Notes: generated by a model not told the origin, from the letters alone. DNA of 64,000 nt from a bacterium (GCA_023382385.1 JAHDVH010000003.1:310001-374000); one strand, 5' to 3'. Shown: positions 16,432 to 25,685, numbered from the stretch's first letter. Translations and numbers: made by a program.

Positions 16432-17726
16432 ATTACCATGAACCAGGTCAACAGCAGCACCGGCGCGAGAAACGGCAGCGAGTACTTGACTATATACTCA
16501 ACGAAGGTTGGCGTCGGGAGCTTCTCGTGCTCGGCGATTGCTTTGCACATGAAATTCGGACCGTTCCCGATATACGTAACCGCACCGAAAAACACAGCGG
16601 CGATTGAAATGGTTCGCAACATGTCTGGGTGTTCAATCGCGAATCGCATGACTTCTGCCTTGCTTCCGACGTCCATATCATAGAGTCCCATGGCGGTCGT
16701 CAGGAAATTCAAGTACGTCGGCGCGTTATCGAGTGCGGCGGAGAGGCCGCCAGTAAGCCAATAAAACTGCGTGGCTGTTTGAATACCAAGTGCACCCGCA
16801 TTGTGCGCAAGCCAATCCAGTGCCGGCATCATCGCGGCAAATATACCGAAGAACAGGATTGCAACTTCCTGCACGGGGTGGAAGTTGAAGTTGTTGCGTT
16901 CGTGAATATGCTTCGGCGTAAGGAAGTAAGATCCGACCGCGGCACCTATCATCAGGAATTCCCGTACAAGCAGAGGCTTTTGCACAAACGCTGCGCCAAT
17001 GATGATTGCCAGAAACGGCAAATTCACAAGCCCGCGAACGCGGAATCTATCTTCCAGTTCGGCAGCTTCGTGCTCGAACTCGGAGTGCTTATCATATTCG
17101 CGCTTGTCCAGTATATAAAAGAGGAATAGCAGGATCGAAATTGCAATGGCCCACTTGTACCAAAGCATTTCAAAGACCCAGAAGAACGGTACACCTCTTA
17201 GATAGCCGAGAAACAACGGCGGATCGCCGATCGGCGTCAGCGCTCCACCGCAATTGGATACGATGAAGATAAAGAACGCAATGTGATACTTCTGGAACCG
17301 CCATGAATTGCCGCGCATAAACGGCCTTATCAGGATCATGGATGCGCCGGTTGTACCGACCAAGTTCGCAAGTACCGCGCCTATTCCAAGAATTGCAAGA
17401 TTCTGATGTGGTGTCAAGCGACCGGTCATCGCGACAAGCAGGCCGCCGGAAACCACATACAGTGATCCGATTAAAGCAATAAAAGAGAAATACTCGTGCC
17501 CGACGTGCAAGACGTGCTCGGTCGCGTGTCTGCCAAGAATATAGTAACCAACAACTAGCAGACCCAAAGGCACCGTCAGCCACGGATAGTACTTCTCCCA
17601 GAACTTCGGATTGATCAACGGCCAGATGGCAATCTGGAGCAGAATCAAGGCAAAGGGGATCGCCCAGAAGAGCGTCGGTGGATCGCCACCGAGTGAAAGC
17701 AGTGGTAGAGTCGCTGGAAGAGTCAA
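16428..17726 (-). CDS. NhaD/ArsB-type sodium:proton antiporter-like membrane protein
   Basis: 432 residues, almost entirely hydrophobic, with about 11-12 predicted membrane helices. The segments GTTGASMILIRPFMRGN, SNCGGALTPIGDPPLFLGYL and YIGNGPNFMCKAIAEH belong to the ion-transporter superfamily that includes NhaD Na+/H+ antiporters and ArsB, with the TPIGDPP loop as its best signature. Sodium or proton exchange is the best guess; an anion transporter of the same superfamily cannot be excluded. The start is a TTG without an obvious ribosome site, 4 bases after the preceding gene. Confidence 0.78.
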   Translation of the reverse strand: MTLPATLPLLSLGGDPPTLFWAIPFALILLQIAIWPLINPKFWEKYYPWLTVPLGLLVVGYYILGRHATEHVLHVGHEYFSFIALIGSLYVVSGGLLVAMTGRLTPHQNLAILGIGAVLANLVGTTGASMILIRPFMRGNSWRFQKYHIAFFIFIVSNCGGALTPIGDPPLFLGYLRGVPFFWVFEMLWYKWAIAISILLFLFYILDKREYDKHSEFEHEAAELEDRFRVRGLVNLPFLAIIIGAAFVQKPLLVREFLMIGAAVGSYFLTPKHIHERNNFNFHPVQEVAILFFGIFAAMMPALDWLAHNAGALGIQTATQFYWLTGGLSAALDNAPTYLNFLTTAMGLYDMDVGSKAEVMRFAIEHPDMLRTISIAAVFFGAVTYIGNGPNFMCKAIAEHEKLPTPTFVEYIVKYSLPFLAPVLLLTWFMVI

Positions 17727-17730
17727 GATT

Positions 17731-18519
17731 TTACGTCAGGTGTGTGACCGAGCGCCGGATCCACTCGGTAAGGGTTGGGCGAAAGTTTTCACGTGCAGCT
17801 TTTGTTTCTCTGCATCGTCGCGGAATCTCAATATGCATTCCAATTTGACAGACATCTCGGTGTAAAGAACCAAACTGCTTGGCGCGCATTGCAAGATATC
17901 GCAGTTTGTCTATCGGTTCAATGGCAAGCTCAGGTGCCCCGGCCTGCAACTTCGCAACCTCGTAATAACTCTGTTTGATCGCGTGAGCGGTGCTGGAGTC
18001 AATGCCAACGGTTGCAACTTCAATGTTCGCATGGCGACGATGGCCGTGCAACTCGATCAGCAACGTGAGCGGAAATCCTCCGCACGCCTCTTGCAATGCC
18101 TTCACGTACGCTCGAAAGACAATTCTAGCGCGGTCCGTCTCATGTTCAGCGCTTCCTCTTCCTTCCGACTCGGTGGGACGGTTCACGTGAATGTGTCTGC
18201 CGATTGAAGCTGGAATCCGGTTCCCGTCATCATCACGAAAGTTCCTTGCAAGCACTTCGCCGCAACTCAAGTCGGCAGCCAGTCGATTTGCGAAATACTC
18301 CGTCCAGTTGTCGAAGCTCACGTGAGGTGCGGCCACCACAATCGCCGGTACTGTGTCGCAGATTCGCTTAACGACAATTTCGGTGGGAATCAGTTCCTGC
18401 AGTTTCTCCCGCAGACCTTCGCGCGTATACTCCCTCCCATCGCTCGCTGAGTAAAGCGCAACACCAGACCTAAGCGCAGACGACAGTTCCGTGATCAAGC
18501 GATTGTCAGCGTCATCCAT
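17731..18519 (-). CDS. N-formylglutamate amidohydrolase-like protein
   Basis: 262 residues starting inside the Nudix 3' end (25-base overlap). Residues 55-240 show a metal-hydrolase pattern: VAAPHVSFDNWTEYFA, RNFRDDDGNRIP, HIHVNRPTE, LLIELHGH and IGMHIEIPR. The His in APH, the Asp/Glu pairs, ELHGH and the Arg of NRPTE are arranged as in zinc-dependent N-formylglutamate deformylase and related hydrolases of this fold. There are no histidine-degradation genes nearby, so another amide substrate is possible. Assignment is by motif only. Confidence 0.5.
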   Translation of the reverse strand: MDDADNRLITELSSALRSGVALYSASDGREYTREGLREKLQELIPTEIVVKRICDTVPAIVVAAPHVSFDNWTEYFANRLAADLSCGEVLARNFRDDDGNRIPASIGRHIHVNRPTESEGRGSAEHETDRARIVFRAYVKALQEACGGFPLTLLIELHGHRRHANIEVATVGIDSSTAHAIKQSYYEVAKLQAGAPELAIEPIDKLRYLAMRAKQFGSLHRDVCQIGMHIEIPRRCRETKAARENFRPTLTEWIRRSVTHLT

Positions 18520-18941
18520 CGTTCATAGCGGTCAAATACTTCCAGGAGGCTCTCGCTAAGGTATCCAAAGCCGCGCTCGTCTTGGGTCAGAACGTCGCCA
18601 CTCGCAATTTCTTCACGACTTGCCCAGATCCACTCTGAATGCTCGCGGCTGAGTATAGGTTCTCCGCTTTCGGATCGCGCCACGTAATTGATGCACAGGA
18701 GTGGTTCAGACTCGCTGCTGATTCTGCCATACCAGGTATGAGCTACACCGATGATCTGAACGTCAAGTCTTGTTTCCTCCCGAATCTCACGAAGCACACC
18801 TGCGACCGGATCTTCCCCGACCTCAAGGCGGCCGCCAGGCGGCGCAAATACAAATGGAGAAGCCGTTCGCTTCAGCAGAAGTAGCCGGCCGTTTCGGAAG
18901 ACGTAGGCCGCCGCTGCCACGCGGTGCGTAAGTGTTGACAT
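18495..18941 (-). CDS. Nudix hydrolase
   Basis: 148 residues. A complete Nudix box runs from GGRLEVGEDP to REIREETRLDV (residues about 36-58), with the REXXEE core that binds the metal. Flanking strands AAYVFRNGRLLLLKR and LLCINYVARSE fit the family. It should hydrolyse a nucleoside diphosphate linked to another group; the substrate cannot be deduced. Its ATG shares one base with the rsmD stop (TGATG). Confidence 0.9.
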   Translation of the reverse strand: MSTLTHRVAAAAYVFRNGRLLLLKRTASPFVFAPPGGRLEVGEDPVAGVLREIREETRLDVQIIGVAHTWYGRISSESEPLLCINYVARSESGEPILSREHSEWIWASREEIASGDVLTQDERGFGYLSESLLEVFDRYERWMTLTIA

Positions 18942-19480
18942 CAGATGCTGTCCAGTATGCTGACGGTTGTGTCGCCGAATACTCGAGACTTGCGAAGTTT
19001 CAGCCCCACAATATCTGGCGGGGCCTGCCGTTTTGAGTGTTCAAACACGATTACTCCTCCTGAAGCCAGAAGCTTGGAATCGAGAATCTGATCCATTAAA
19101 TCAGCAGGATTTACCTTTTCGTAGGGAGGATCTGCGAAGATGATGTTGAAAGGTTCGGTAAATCGACCAGCGGTATGCAGGAAATGCAGAACGTCTTCGC
19201 AGTGCACGACTGAGCGATCTTCAAGGTGATATTGCAGGAGCGCGCGCTTCATCCGCTTCTCGGCTTCGCGCGATTTGTCGACAAATACAGCGACGTCTGC
19301 ACCTCGCTTCAAGGCCATCACTCCATAGGATCCGACGCCTGCATACAAATCCAGCACACGGGTACCTGGAATGTCAGCACGTAGCATGTCAAAGACCGAC
19401 TCCAGTGTCCTCGCCGAGGTGGGGCGCAACTCGATGTGCCCCTTTCCGCGGCGCAAACCGGCGGAGATGCGGACTGCCAT
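18941..19480 (-). CDS. rsmD: 16S rRNA (guanine966-N2)-methyltransferase RsmD
   Basis: 179 residues. The ATG at 19480 is chosen: AAGGAG lies just upstream and the protein then begins MAVRISAGLRRG like other RsmD proteins, while the longer frame runs into the ComEA-like gene. Visible motifs are the start RISAG-RG-(hydrophobic)-RPTS-RT-ESVFDML, SAM-binding VLDLYAGVGSYGVMALKRGA, the second acidic site DKSRE and the catalytic FADPPYE. It methylates G966 of 16S rRNA in assembled 30S subunits. Confidence 0.92.
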   Translation of the reverse strand: MAVRISAGLRRGKGHIELRPTSARTLESVFDMLRADIPGTRVLDLYAGVGSYGVMALKRGADVAVFVDKSREAEKRMKRALLQYHLEDRSVVHCEDVLHFLHTAGRFTEPFNIIFADPPYEKVNPADLMDQILDSKLLASGGVIVFEHSKRQAPPDIVGLKLRKSRVFGDTTVSILDSI

Positions 19481-19520
19481 GTTCAGTCTCCTTGCAAAAG
19501 ACCACTCCAAGTGGTCGATG

Positions 19521-19925
19521 TCACAGTTGAGTAATCGTAACGCGCTCGCGCAAGACAGCCAACTTCTTCGGCCCGATACCCGAAACATTTTCGAGCTCGT
19601 CAATTGATTGAAACGGACCATTCGCGTTCCGATAGGCTATGATGCGCTCAGCGAGAACAGGGCCGATGCCGGGCAAATGCTCCAACCGCTCCGCGTCTGC
19701 GGAATTTAGATCGACGGGCTTTGCGAGTTCCATGGATCTGGCCCGTAGAGCAGAATCTGCCAGCGCGACCAATTCAGGGTTGCGGCCAAGAGACACAAGT
19801 CGCGCCTTTCCAGCTGAACTCCTGCCTGTCCATTGCTCTCGCAGCTCCAGCGCAGTTCCAGTCAGAAAACTCAACCCCAACAGCCAAAGGAGTGCACGAC
19901 GACTAAAGTCAAATTTCCAAATCAC
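19521..19925 (-). CDS. Helix-hairpin-helix protein, ComEA-like
   Basis: 134 residues from a GTG overlapping the dnaJ stop (GTGA). A single N-terminal membrane helix (about 10-27) anchors a C-terminal double helix-hairpin-helix: [29 protein letters not shown] and [18 protein letters not shown]. This is the DNA-binding module of the competence protein ComEA, which captures incoming DNA at the membrane. No ComEC or pilus genes lie nearby, so a role in natural transformation remains a family-based guess. Confidence 0.85.
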   Translation of the reverse strand: MIWKFDFSRRALLWLLGLSFLTGTALELREQWTGRSSAGKARLVSLGRNPELVALADSALRARSMELAKPVDLNSADAERLEHLPGIGPVLAERIIAYRNANGPFQSIDELENVSGIGPKKLAVLRERVTITQL

Positions 19926-21070
19926 TGCCCAAATGCTTCTTTGACTCGACCAAAGAACCCCTTCTCATTGGTTTGGACTTTGAAGTTCTCGCTGTCACGG
20001 AGTTTCTCGATCATGCCCCGTTCCGTGGAGCTTAGTTTCCTCGGCACGTGAAGATCTATTTCCACCAGTTGATCACCGCGACCGTATCCGTTCAAAGCCG
20101 GCAGCCCTTTGCCCCGCATACGCAGTATCTTTCCTGGTGTTAATCCGGCTTCTAACTTCAATTGTGCTTTGCCGGACAATGTCGGCACTTCAACAGTGTC
20201 GCCAAGAAGTAGCTGAGGAATTGAAACTCTCAGCTTGTAGATAATGTTGTCTCCATCCCGCTCGAAATACTCATGATCCCGTTCTTCGATCAAGACAATC
20301 AAATCTCCTGCGGGGCCGTTTCGCGGCCCCGAATGCCCTTCCCCACGAAGCGTCAAGTACTGTCCACTTGCGACGCCCGCCGGAATGTCAACATGAATCG
20401 TGTCCTCGACACGCACACGACCTTCTCCGTTACATGTCTTGCAGGGATTTGCTACAACCTTGCCTTCTCCGTGACATTGCGGACAGGTCTGAACATTGAC
20501 GAACTGACCGAGAATTGTCCGTGACACCTGACGGACTTGCCCTTGACCGCGACATGTGGGACATTCCGTCGGCGCGCTTCCTGATGCCGCACCGCTTCCC
20601 TTGCACGTTTCGCATGGCCGCAATCGCTTGACCCGAATTGTCTTGCGGACACCTTCAGAAATCTCCTCAAGCGTCAAGGATAGCTTCAGCTGTAAATCAT
20701 TTCCCCGCACACGAGCCGAACCACGCCCTCCCCCGCGCGACTGACCGAAAAAGTCGCCAAACATGCCGCCTTCCATGAATTGGCGGAGCGCATCTGATAA
20801 GTCAAACTCAAAACTTCCGCCTTGCTGCCCGGGTCGAAATCCTCCTCCAGCCATGGCATGCCCGAAGCGGTCATACTGTGCTCGCTTATCCTGATCTGAC
20901 AACACTGCGTAGGCTTCGCCTACTTCCTTGAATTTCTCTTCGGCGGTTGCATCGCCTTTATTACGGTCCGGGTGATACTGCATCGCGAGCTTGCGGTAAG
21001 CCTTCTTAATCTCCTCCTGTGTCGCACCGCGATTTACACCCAGCACCTCATAATAGTCGCGCTTCGCCAT
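19922..21070 (-). CDS. dnaJ: Chaperone protein DnaJ
   Basis: 382 residues, full type I layout: J domain (1-70) with the HPD tripeptide in YHPDRNKG, a Gly/Phe-rich linker (about 75-130), a zinc-binding region with four CXXCXGXG repeats ([32 protein letters not shown]; about 140-215) and C-terminal substrate-binding domains. It stimulates DnaK ATPase and delivers unfolded clients. dnaK is not between grpE and dnaJ and is not in the window. The start follows the grpE stop without a gap. Confidence 0.96.
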   Translation of the reverse strand: MAKRDYYEVLGVNRGATQEEIKKAYRKLAMQYHPDRNKGDATAEEKFKEVGEAYAVLSDQDKRAQYDRFGHAMAGGGFRPGQQGGSFEFDLSDALRQFMEGGMFGDFFGQSRGGGRGSARVRGNDLQLKLSLTLEEISEGVRKTIRVKRLRPCETCKGSGAASGSAPTECPTCRGQGQVRQVSRTILGQFVNVQTCPQCHGEGKVVANPCKTCNGEGRVRVEDTIHVDIPAGVASGQYLTLRGEGHSGPRNGPAGDLIVLIEERDHEYFERDGDNIIYKLRVSIPQLLLGDTVEVPTLSGKAQLKLEAGLTPGKILRMRGKGLPALNGYGRGDQLVEIDLHVPRKLSSTERGMIEKLRDSENFKVQTNEKGFFGRVKEAFGQ

Positions 21071-21652
21071 CTACTCTTGATCCTCCCCTTCTCGCTGCTC
21101 CTCTTCCGGCTCGCAAGAAACGATCACTTGTGCGTGACGAATCACTCGCTCCCCGAGCCGATAGCCCGGCGTTACCTCCTCCAGCACCACGTTCGCTGGA
21201 AAACCTGCACGCGGCTGCATCATGATCGCATCGTGTTCCTCGGGATTGAACACCTTCCCTCTGCACTCGAGTTTCGTAATCCGCTGCGATTCGAGGTAAC
21301 TCTTGAACTTCTGCTGTATCAACTCAATCCCGCGGCGCAAGCTCGCTTCATCAGCACTCGCATTCTCCACCGTGCGATTCATATCATCGTAGACAGTCAA
21401 TAAATTCAGGAGCAGACTCTCCGCGACGCTGTCTCGCAGCAATTCAATTTCCGCTCGCGTACGCTTGCGGAAATTGTCAAACTCCGCAAGAGCGCGGACA
21501 TATTTGTCTCTCCACTCCTCCGCTTCGCGACGAGCAAGCTCCAGCTCGTTACTCTGAGACGACTCGAGCGATGGGCCTTCCGACGTAACTTGGGTCTCGT
21601 CGATTCCCAGAGAATCCATTACTTCACGGTCTTTGTTGTTAGGTTCGTTCAT
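21071..21652 (-). CDS. grpE: Nucleotide exchange factor GrpE
   Basis: 193 residues. An acidic, disordered N-terminus (1-30) leads to a long coiled-coil helix (about 35-95: RREAEEWRDKYVRALAEFDN) and the C-terminal beta-wing domain (GKVFNPEEHDAIM, TPGYRLGERVIRHAQVIVS). GrpE releases ADP from DnaK. Gene order hrcA-grpE-dnaJ on one strand with gaps of 9 and 0 bases marks the heat-shock operon. Confidence 0.95.
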   Translation of the reverse strand: MNEPNNKDREVMDSLGIDETQVTSEGPSLESSQSNELELARREAEEWRDKYVRALAEFDNFRKRTRAEIELLRDSVAESLLLNLLTVYDDMNRTVENASADEASLRRGIELIQQKFKSYLESQRITKLECRGKVFNPEEHDAIMMQPRAGFPANVVLEEVTPGYRLGERVIRHAQVIVSCEPEEEQREGEDQE

Positions 21653-21661
21653 ATCTATCTA

Positions 21662-22702
21662 TTACGAAAGGCGTTTTGTGACCACGCGCGCGGTGTATTC
21701 AAGAAGCGTCGTCAGCCGCGAATAGTCCATCCGCGTCGGACCGATCACTCCAAGTTTCCCTGCACTGGAAGCCGTCTTGTAGTCCGCGGCGATCACAGAC
21801 AGCTCTTTGGCTCTTGAATCGAGATTCTCGCGGCCAATCGTTATTGATATCGGTCCCCGCAGATCGGGACTCTGCAGCAAGTGAATGATGATATCTTTGT
21901 CTTCCACTAGCTCGATAATCCCGCGCATCGAACCGGGTGTCGAAAACTCCGGCTGATTGATGACCTGTGCTCGTCCGCCGATCTTCACATTATCTGTTGT
22001 CGAAAAGTTAAACAACTCGTCTGTTGACTCTACGAATAGCCTGATCAGGCTTTGGGGAGTCTCCCCGAGATTCTGCATCCGCTCCGCGATCTGCCCGCGA
22101 ATCTCGCCAACCCTTAATCCTGCGAGGCGGCGATTCAGAGCCCTTGTCACCTCGTGAACCGACTTCTCACTCATCTCCTGATCAAGTTCGAGCATGATCG
22201 ACTTCATCGGGCCGGACTTCAGGCTGATGACAACCAGCAATCTGCGCTCGGACAAGCGCGCGAGTTCAATCCGGTCCAGCACCGCGCTCTGCAGCTCAGG
22301 AATCACGACCACGCCTAATAAATGAGAAGCGGACGCCAAGACACGCGTCGTCGCGTCAAGCACTGACTCGAGTTCAGCGGGAACCGATTCAATTTCACGC
22401 TCGATACTCTCGCGTTCTTCACCTGACAAGTCGGCAAGCTCCATGATATCGTCCACGTAGAGACGGTACCCGAGATCCGAGGGCATCCGCCCCGCCGAAG
22501 TGTGCGGATGACTAAGAAGCCCCATTTCTTCAAGATCCGCCATGACATTTCGAATCGTCGCAGCAGACAGATTTATCCCGAACTTTCGCGCAATATGCCG
22601 GGATCCCACCGGATTTGCCGTCAGGATAAAGTGCTGAACAACTGCGCGCAGGATCAGCCGCTCACGGTCAGTCAGCTTCGGATTTGGTCGTTGTATCGTC
22701 AT
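21662..22702 (-). CDS. hrcA: Heat-inducible transcription repressor HrcA
   Basis: 346 residues from the ATG at 22702 (MTIQRPNPKLTDRE); the longer frame to 22774 would cross the promoter. The winged-helix DNA-binding region (about 10-80) holds LTDRERLILRAVVQHFI, NPVGSRHIA and SAATIRNVMADLEEMGLL; the GAF-like inserted domain and dimerisation region follow (DNVKIGGRAQVINQPEF, GRENLDSRAKELSVIA, GVIGPTRMDYSRLTTL). HrcA usually binds the CIRCE element and represses chaperone genes, with GroEL as its thermosensing partner. No CIRCE sequence is visible upstream; a different inverted repeat sits at the promoter. Confidence 0.95.
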   Translation of the reverse strand: MTIQRPNPKLTDRERLILRAVVQHFILTANPVGSRHIARKFGINLSAATIRNVMADLEEMGLLSHPHTSAGRMPSDLGYRLYVDDIMELADLSGEERESIEREIESVPAELESVLDATTRVLASASHLLGVVVIPELQSAVLDRIELARLSERRLLVVISLKSGPMKSIMLELDQEMSEKSVHEVTRALNRRLAGLRVGEIRGQIAERMQNLGETPQSLIRLFVESTDELFNFSTTDNVKIGGRAQVINQPEFSTPGSMRGIIELVEDKDIIIHLLQSPDLRGPISITIGRENLDSRAKELSVIAADYKTASSAGKLGVIGPTRMDYSRLTTLLEYTARVVTKRLS

Positions 22703-22726
22703 TGGGCGTATTGAGTCTAATCTAAT

Positions 22727-22768
22727 AAGATAACGAGATATCGGCCCATTGTCAAGCCCAACCGATAT
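22727..22768 (-). promoter_or_regulatory. Promoter and candidate operator of hrcA-grpE-dnaJ
   Basis: Minus-strand TTGACA (22750-22755), 17-base spacer, TATCTT (22727-22732), about 25 bases from the hrcA start. The inverted repeat ATATCGG (22738-22744) / CCGATAT (22762-22768) with a 17-base centre brackets the -35 box. CIRCE (TTAGCACTC-N9-GAGTGCTAA) is absent. Confidence 0.7.
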
Positions 22769-22905
22769 ACCCAACCACTATACAATTAATTACTTGCACG
22801 GTTTCGAGCACCTTTGGGACTTTTGCCTGCGGATTGTTGCCGACGGCCGGTCAATACCCACTCTGCGCCTCTCTTACCCGCGGCTGCCTGTCAAGTTCCC
22901 AAACG

Positions 22906-22933
22906 AAAACGCCCGGCAGGAAACTGTCGGGCG
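22906..22933 (-). terminator. Intrinsic terminator after the 22958-23527 lipoprotein gene
   Basis: Stem cgcccggcag / ctgtcgggcg around GAAA (22910-22933), followed on the minus strand by TTTTCG. One G-T pair in the stem. Confidence 0.8.
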
Positions 22934-22957
22934 TCGCACATCGTACAGTGTGATTCG

Positions 22958-23527
22958 CTAAATGCTGCCGGTGATGTGGAAACCGAACACGACTCCTGTC
23001 AGAGTGAAGCAGTAAACATCCTCATTCCCCAACCCAAATGCTTGAAACTTCCCTACCTGAATCGCCTCCACCAAGCGGTCGGTGTTCTGCAGCATCTCAA
23101 TCGTTTCGCGACACAAGAACTGGCGCGTTTGATTCGGGGCCAAAGCCAGCCCCTCAAACACCTTAAATGCGTCCGATCGGCTCCGTACCGCAACCGGGTT
23201 GCCGGCGGGATCAAAGTTCAGATCCATCACGATCCAAATCTCCCCTGACACCGGAGTGCTCAGGTGATTCTCGGCCAAGACGCTGATGCAGCCGTCCTCG
23301 ACGCCTTCAATGGTGAAGTCGCTCCAGTCGCTATTGTCTGTCAGGTCCACCGTCACGCCTTCCATCTGTGCATCCAGCACTCCCCCGCCGCGTACCGACG
23401 TGCTGCGTGTGTCAGTCGTAATCGTTCCGTCCACCTCTTGCGAAACGAAGGCAGTGCCCGAGACAAAGCCGCATCCGCTAACGAACAGCAGCAGGGCAGC
23501 CGAGCATGCTAAGTAGATTTTGTTCAT
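22958..23527 (-). CDS. Hypothetical lipoprotein
   Basis: 189 residues. Signal peptide with lipobox FVSGC at residue 19. The mature protein is beta-rich (GTITTDTRSTSV, VTVDLTDNSDWSDFTIEGV, GEIWIVMDLNFD) and lacks recognisable catalytic motifs. Cysteines near 81, 140 and 173 could form a disulfide. Probably lipid-anchored in the envelope. It follows the beta-barrel gene by 17 bases and has its own terminator, so the two form a small operon. No family recognised. Confidence 0.75.
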   Translation of the reverse strand: MNKIYLACSAALLLFVSGCGFVSGTAFVSQEVDGTITTDTRSTSVRGGGVLDAQMEGVTVDLTDNSDWSDFTIEGVEDGCISVLAENHLSTPVSGEIWIVMDLNFDPAGNPVAVRSRSDAFKVFEGLALAPNQTRQFLCRETIEMLQNTDRLVEAIQVGKFQAFGLGNEDVYCFTLTGVVFGFHITGSI

Positions 23528-23544
23528 TTTGCTCTCCTTGTCGC

Positions 23545-24123
23545 TTAGTTGGAGGATTTGGCTTTAATCGGAATGAAATACTGGACGCCGAGCATTGTCT
23601 GCCAGTTCTTCCGCGAAGCATTGTTGTCATGGAACGGCATAACCAAAAGAGACGTCATCACATCAAGATAGATCTTCCTCTGGTAAAGGTTGAAACCTGC
23701 ACCGAAGCCTCCGCTCATGCCGGTGAGTGTCTCATCCTCCTTGTAGTCCGCACCAGCCGCAACAGAGTTGGACGACACTCCAAGATGGAGGTACGGCCAG
23801 AAGCTGGCAGGGTCCTTTTTGGCCAAAAGGAGGTTCAGGCCAAAACCGGTGAGCGTTCCGCCCGGAATCGTCAGCGTAGGTTCACCCGGAAAGTCGATGT
23901 CCTCTTCAACGTCTCCCTGCGAGCTGCTCCTGAAGAGTACCTGACCGTGCAGCGGCCCAACAATATTTCCCCGAACCGAGATCCCGAACATCGGTCCTTG
24001 GCCTACATCCTCCTGGATGACAGGAAGATCAAATCCGCCATGCAAACCCACGCCAAGTGGGTAGTCGGCCAGAGCTGGCAAGGCCAACAGCCCTGTCACC
24101 AAAAGGATTCCCAAGATTCTCAT
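23545..24123 (-). CDS. Outer-membrane beta-barrel-like protein
   Basis: 192 residues. A cleavable signal peptide ends near ALADY (residue 20). The mature part alternates short amphipathic strands with turns (YPLGVGLHGGF, GPMFGISVRGNIVGPLHGQVLFR, GFGLNLLLAKKD, WPYLHLGVSSN, GFGAGFNLYQRKIYLDVMTSLLVMP) and ends in an aromatic strand (MLGVQYFIPIKAK). This fits a small 8-stranded barrel of the OmpW/OMP_b-brl type. No specific function. AAGGAG lies upstream of the start, and the lipoprotein gene follows on the same strand. Confidence 0.75.
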   Translation of the reverse strand: MRILGILLVTGLLALPALADYPLGVGLHGGFDLPVIQEDVGQGPMFGISVRGNIVGPLHGQVLFRSSSQGDVEEDIDFPGEPTLTIPGGTLTGFGLNLLLAKKDPASFWPYLHLGVSSNSVAAGADYKEDETLTGMSGGFGAGFNLYQRKIYLDVMTSLLVMPFHDNNASRKNWQTMLGVQYFIPIKAKSSN

Positions 24124-24288
24124 TAACTTGCTCCTTGAGTAAAGTGGAATTCACAGGCAATGTACAAACAGATTGTCTAAGTATCAACAATTTCTAACTA
24201 TTCAAAAACTTTCGTCGTGTTCGCTTCCGAGTTTGTTTTCCTCCAACAGGTTGACTACATTGTGACTTGCCTATCTGGAGGAACCTCT

Positions 24289-25617
24289 ATGTTTCTTGCT
24301 TGTGTACTCTTCTCTTTTGCTCTGGTCCTGCCCGCAGTCGCCGACCCGGGCGATACGACTGTCGTCATCACCTTTACCCAAGAACTGCACAACTTTGCCG
24401 CGGGCGGCCGCGATAACATCGCCACCTTTACGTTCCCTGAGCCAAGCCTCGAGTGCAGTCAGATTACGATGGTCTACCGTCTCGACTGTCCGAGCGCCCC
24501 AGGCGACTGCGACCCATGGGACAGAACTGCCCGCCTTTATGTGCAGCGTGCCCTGACCGACTCGACCCACGAAGACATCGAAATCGCGCGCGTCATTACT
24601 CCCTATGACATAACCGGCAGCGGCAGGCCGGGCCATTGCCAATGGGAATTCGACATGATGGAGTATCAGTCTCTGTTGCGCGGCGAGGTGACTCTCCACA
24701 GCTTTGTCGACACTTGGATTGGCGGCAATCAAGGCTGGCTGGTCACCTGTACTTTCTACTTTGTGGAAGGGGATATGGCCATCACACCTTATCGAGTTGA
24801 ACAGCTTTGGAACTACGGCGGGCTGGTGTATGGGAATCCGGACAATCCCATTGACAACTATCTTGACTTCTCGTTTGTGCCCGTAGATGCGCAGGCAGAG
24901 TTCGCCACCGTGCGGCTTTGGACCACCGGACACGGGCAGGGCAACACCCACAACGCCGCTGAATTCTCGCAGAAAAGGCACGGGGTGTGGGTTGGACTGG
25001 ATTACTATGAACACCTGCTATGGCGTAACGACTGTGCATCTAATCCGTGCAGTCCGCAAGGCGGTACATGGCAATTCAATCGTGCCGGCTGGTGTCCGGG
25101 TGACCGCGTGTTCCCGTGGGACATCCCTTTTCTCCAAGTTGAACCCGGCTCCACAATTGATATCTGGCCGACCATTGAGACATACGAAAATCTCTGTCGA
25201 CCAAACAACCCGGATTGTGTTTCCGGTGTAACCTGCACGGACTGCAACTACAACAGTACGGGTCATACGGAACCCGTCTATATCACGGCAGGGCAGGTCA
25301 TCTTCTGGACCACCCAAAGTGTGGACGCGGGCGAGACACCTATCCCTGTTCCCGCGTCCGCAGTTCTACACCAGAACTTTCCGAATCCGTTCAATCCTCA
25401 GACTACGATTTCCTTTACGCTTGCGTCAGAAGGGCAAACACTATTGCAGGTGTTTGATGTCCAGGGACGTGAGGTACAGACTCTGCTGAATCGTAACCTC
25501 CCTCGTGGACAGCATCAAGTGCGCTTCGATGGCACCGGCTTGGCCAGCGGCGTCTACTTCACAAGATTGGAGACTCGAAACGAAGTCTTCACGCGGAAAA
25601 TGTTGCTGATGAAGTGA
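24289..25617 (+). CDS. Secreted PNGase F-like protein with C-terminal sorting domain
   Basis: 442 residues from the ATG at 24289 (GGAGG upstream; the frame is open to 24217 but without a ribosome site). Signal peptide ends near PAVADPG. The body resembles the two jelly-roll domains of peptide-N-glycosidase F: DCDPWDRTARLYV corresponds to the active-site Asp region, and GHGQGNTHNAAEF carries a Glu in the position of the catalytic AEF. Many paired cysteines (NPCSPQGGTWQ, GWCPGD) suggest disulfides. The last 80 residues start QNFPNPFNPQTTISF and end in TRKMLLMK, a type A-like sorting domain. It may strip N-glycans from glycoproteins outside the cell; activity is inferred. Confidence 0.78.
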   Translation: MFLACVLFSFALVLPAVADPGDTTVVITFTQELHNFAAGGRDNIATFTFPEPSLECSQITMVYRLDCPSAPGDCDPWDRTARLYVQRALTDSTHEDIEIARVITPYDITGSGRPGHCQWEFDMMEYQSLLRGEVTLHSFVDTWIGGNQGWLVTCTFYFVEGDMAITPYRVEQLWNYGGLVYGNPDNPIDNYLDFSFVPVDAQAEFATVRLWTTGHGQGNTHNAAEFSQKRHGVWVGLDYYEHLLWRNDCASNPCSPQGGTWQFNRAGWCPGDRVFPWDIPFLQVEPGSTIDIWPTIETYENLCRPNNPDCVSGVTCTDCNYNSTGHTEPVYITAGQVIFWTTQSVDAGETPIPVPASAVLHQNFPNPFNPQTTISFTLASEGQTLLQVFDVQGREVQTLLNRNLPRGQHQVRFDGTGLASGVYFTRLETRNEVFTRKMLLMK

Positions 25618-25636
25618 CAGAAACTCGCTCCATCGG

Positions 25637-25665
25637 AAAGCCCCCGCGTGCGCGGGGGCTTTTTG
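25637..25665. terminator. Intrinsic terminator, bidirectional
   Basis: Perfect stem aaagcccccgcg / cgcgggggcttt with a TG tip and a TTTTTG tail, between the PNGase F-like gene and the convergent SRPBCC gene. Confidence 0.88.
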
Positions 25666-25685
25666 TATCGACAATTGATTGTCTG

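Noticed and set aside
22703-22957. CIRCE element for HrcA
   Set aside because: No TTAGCACTC/GAGTGCTAA half-sites on either strand.
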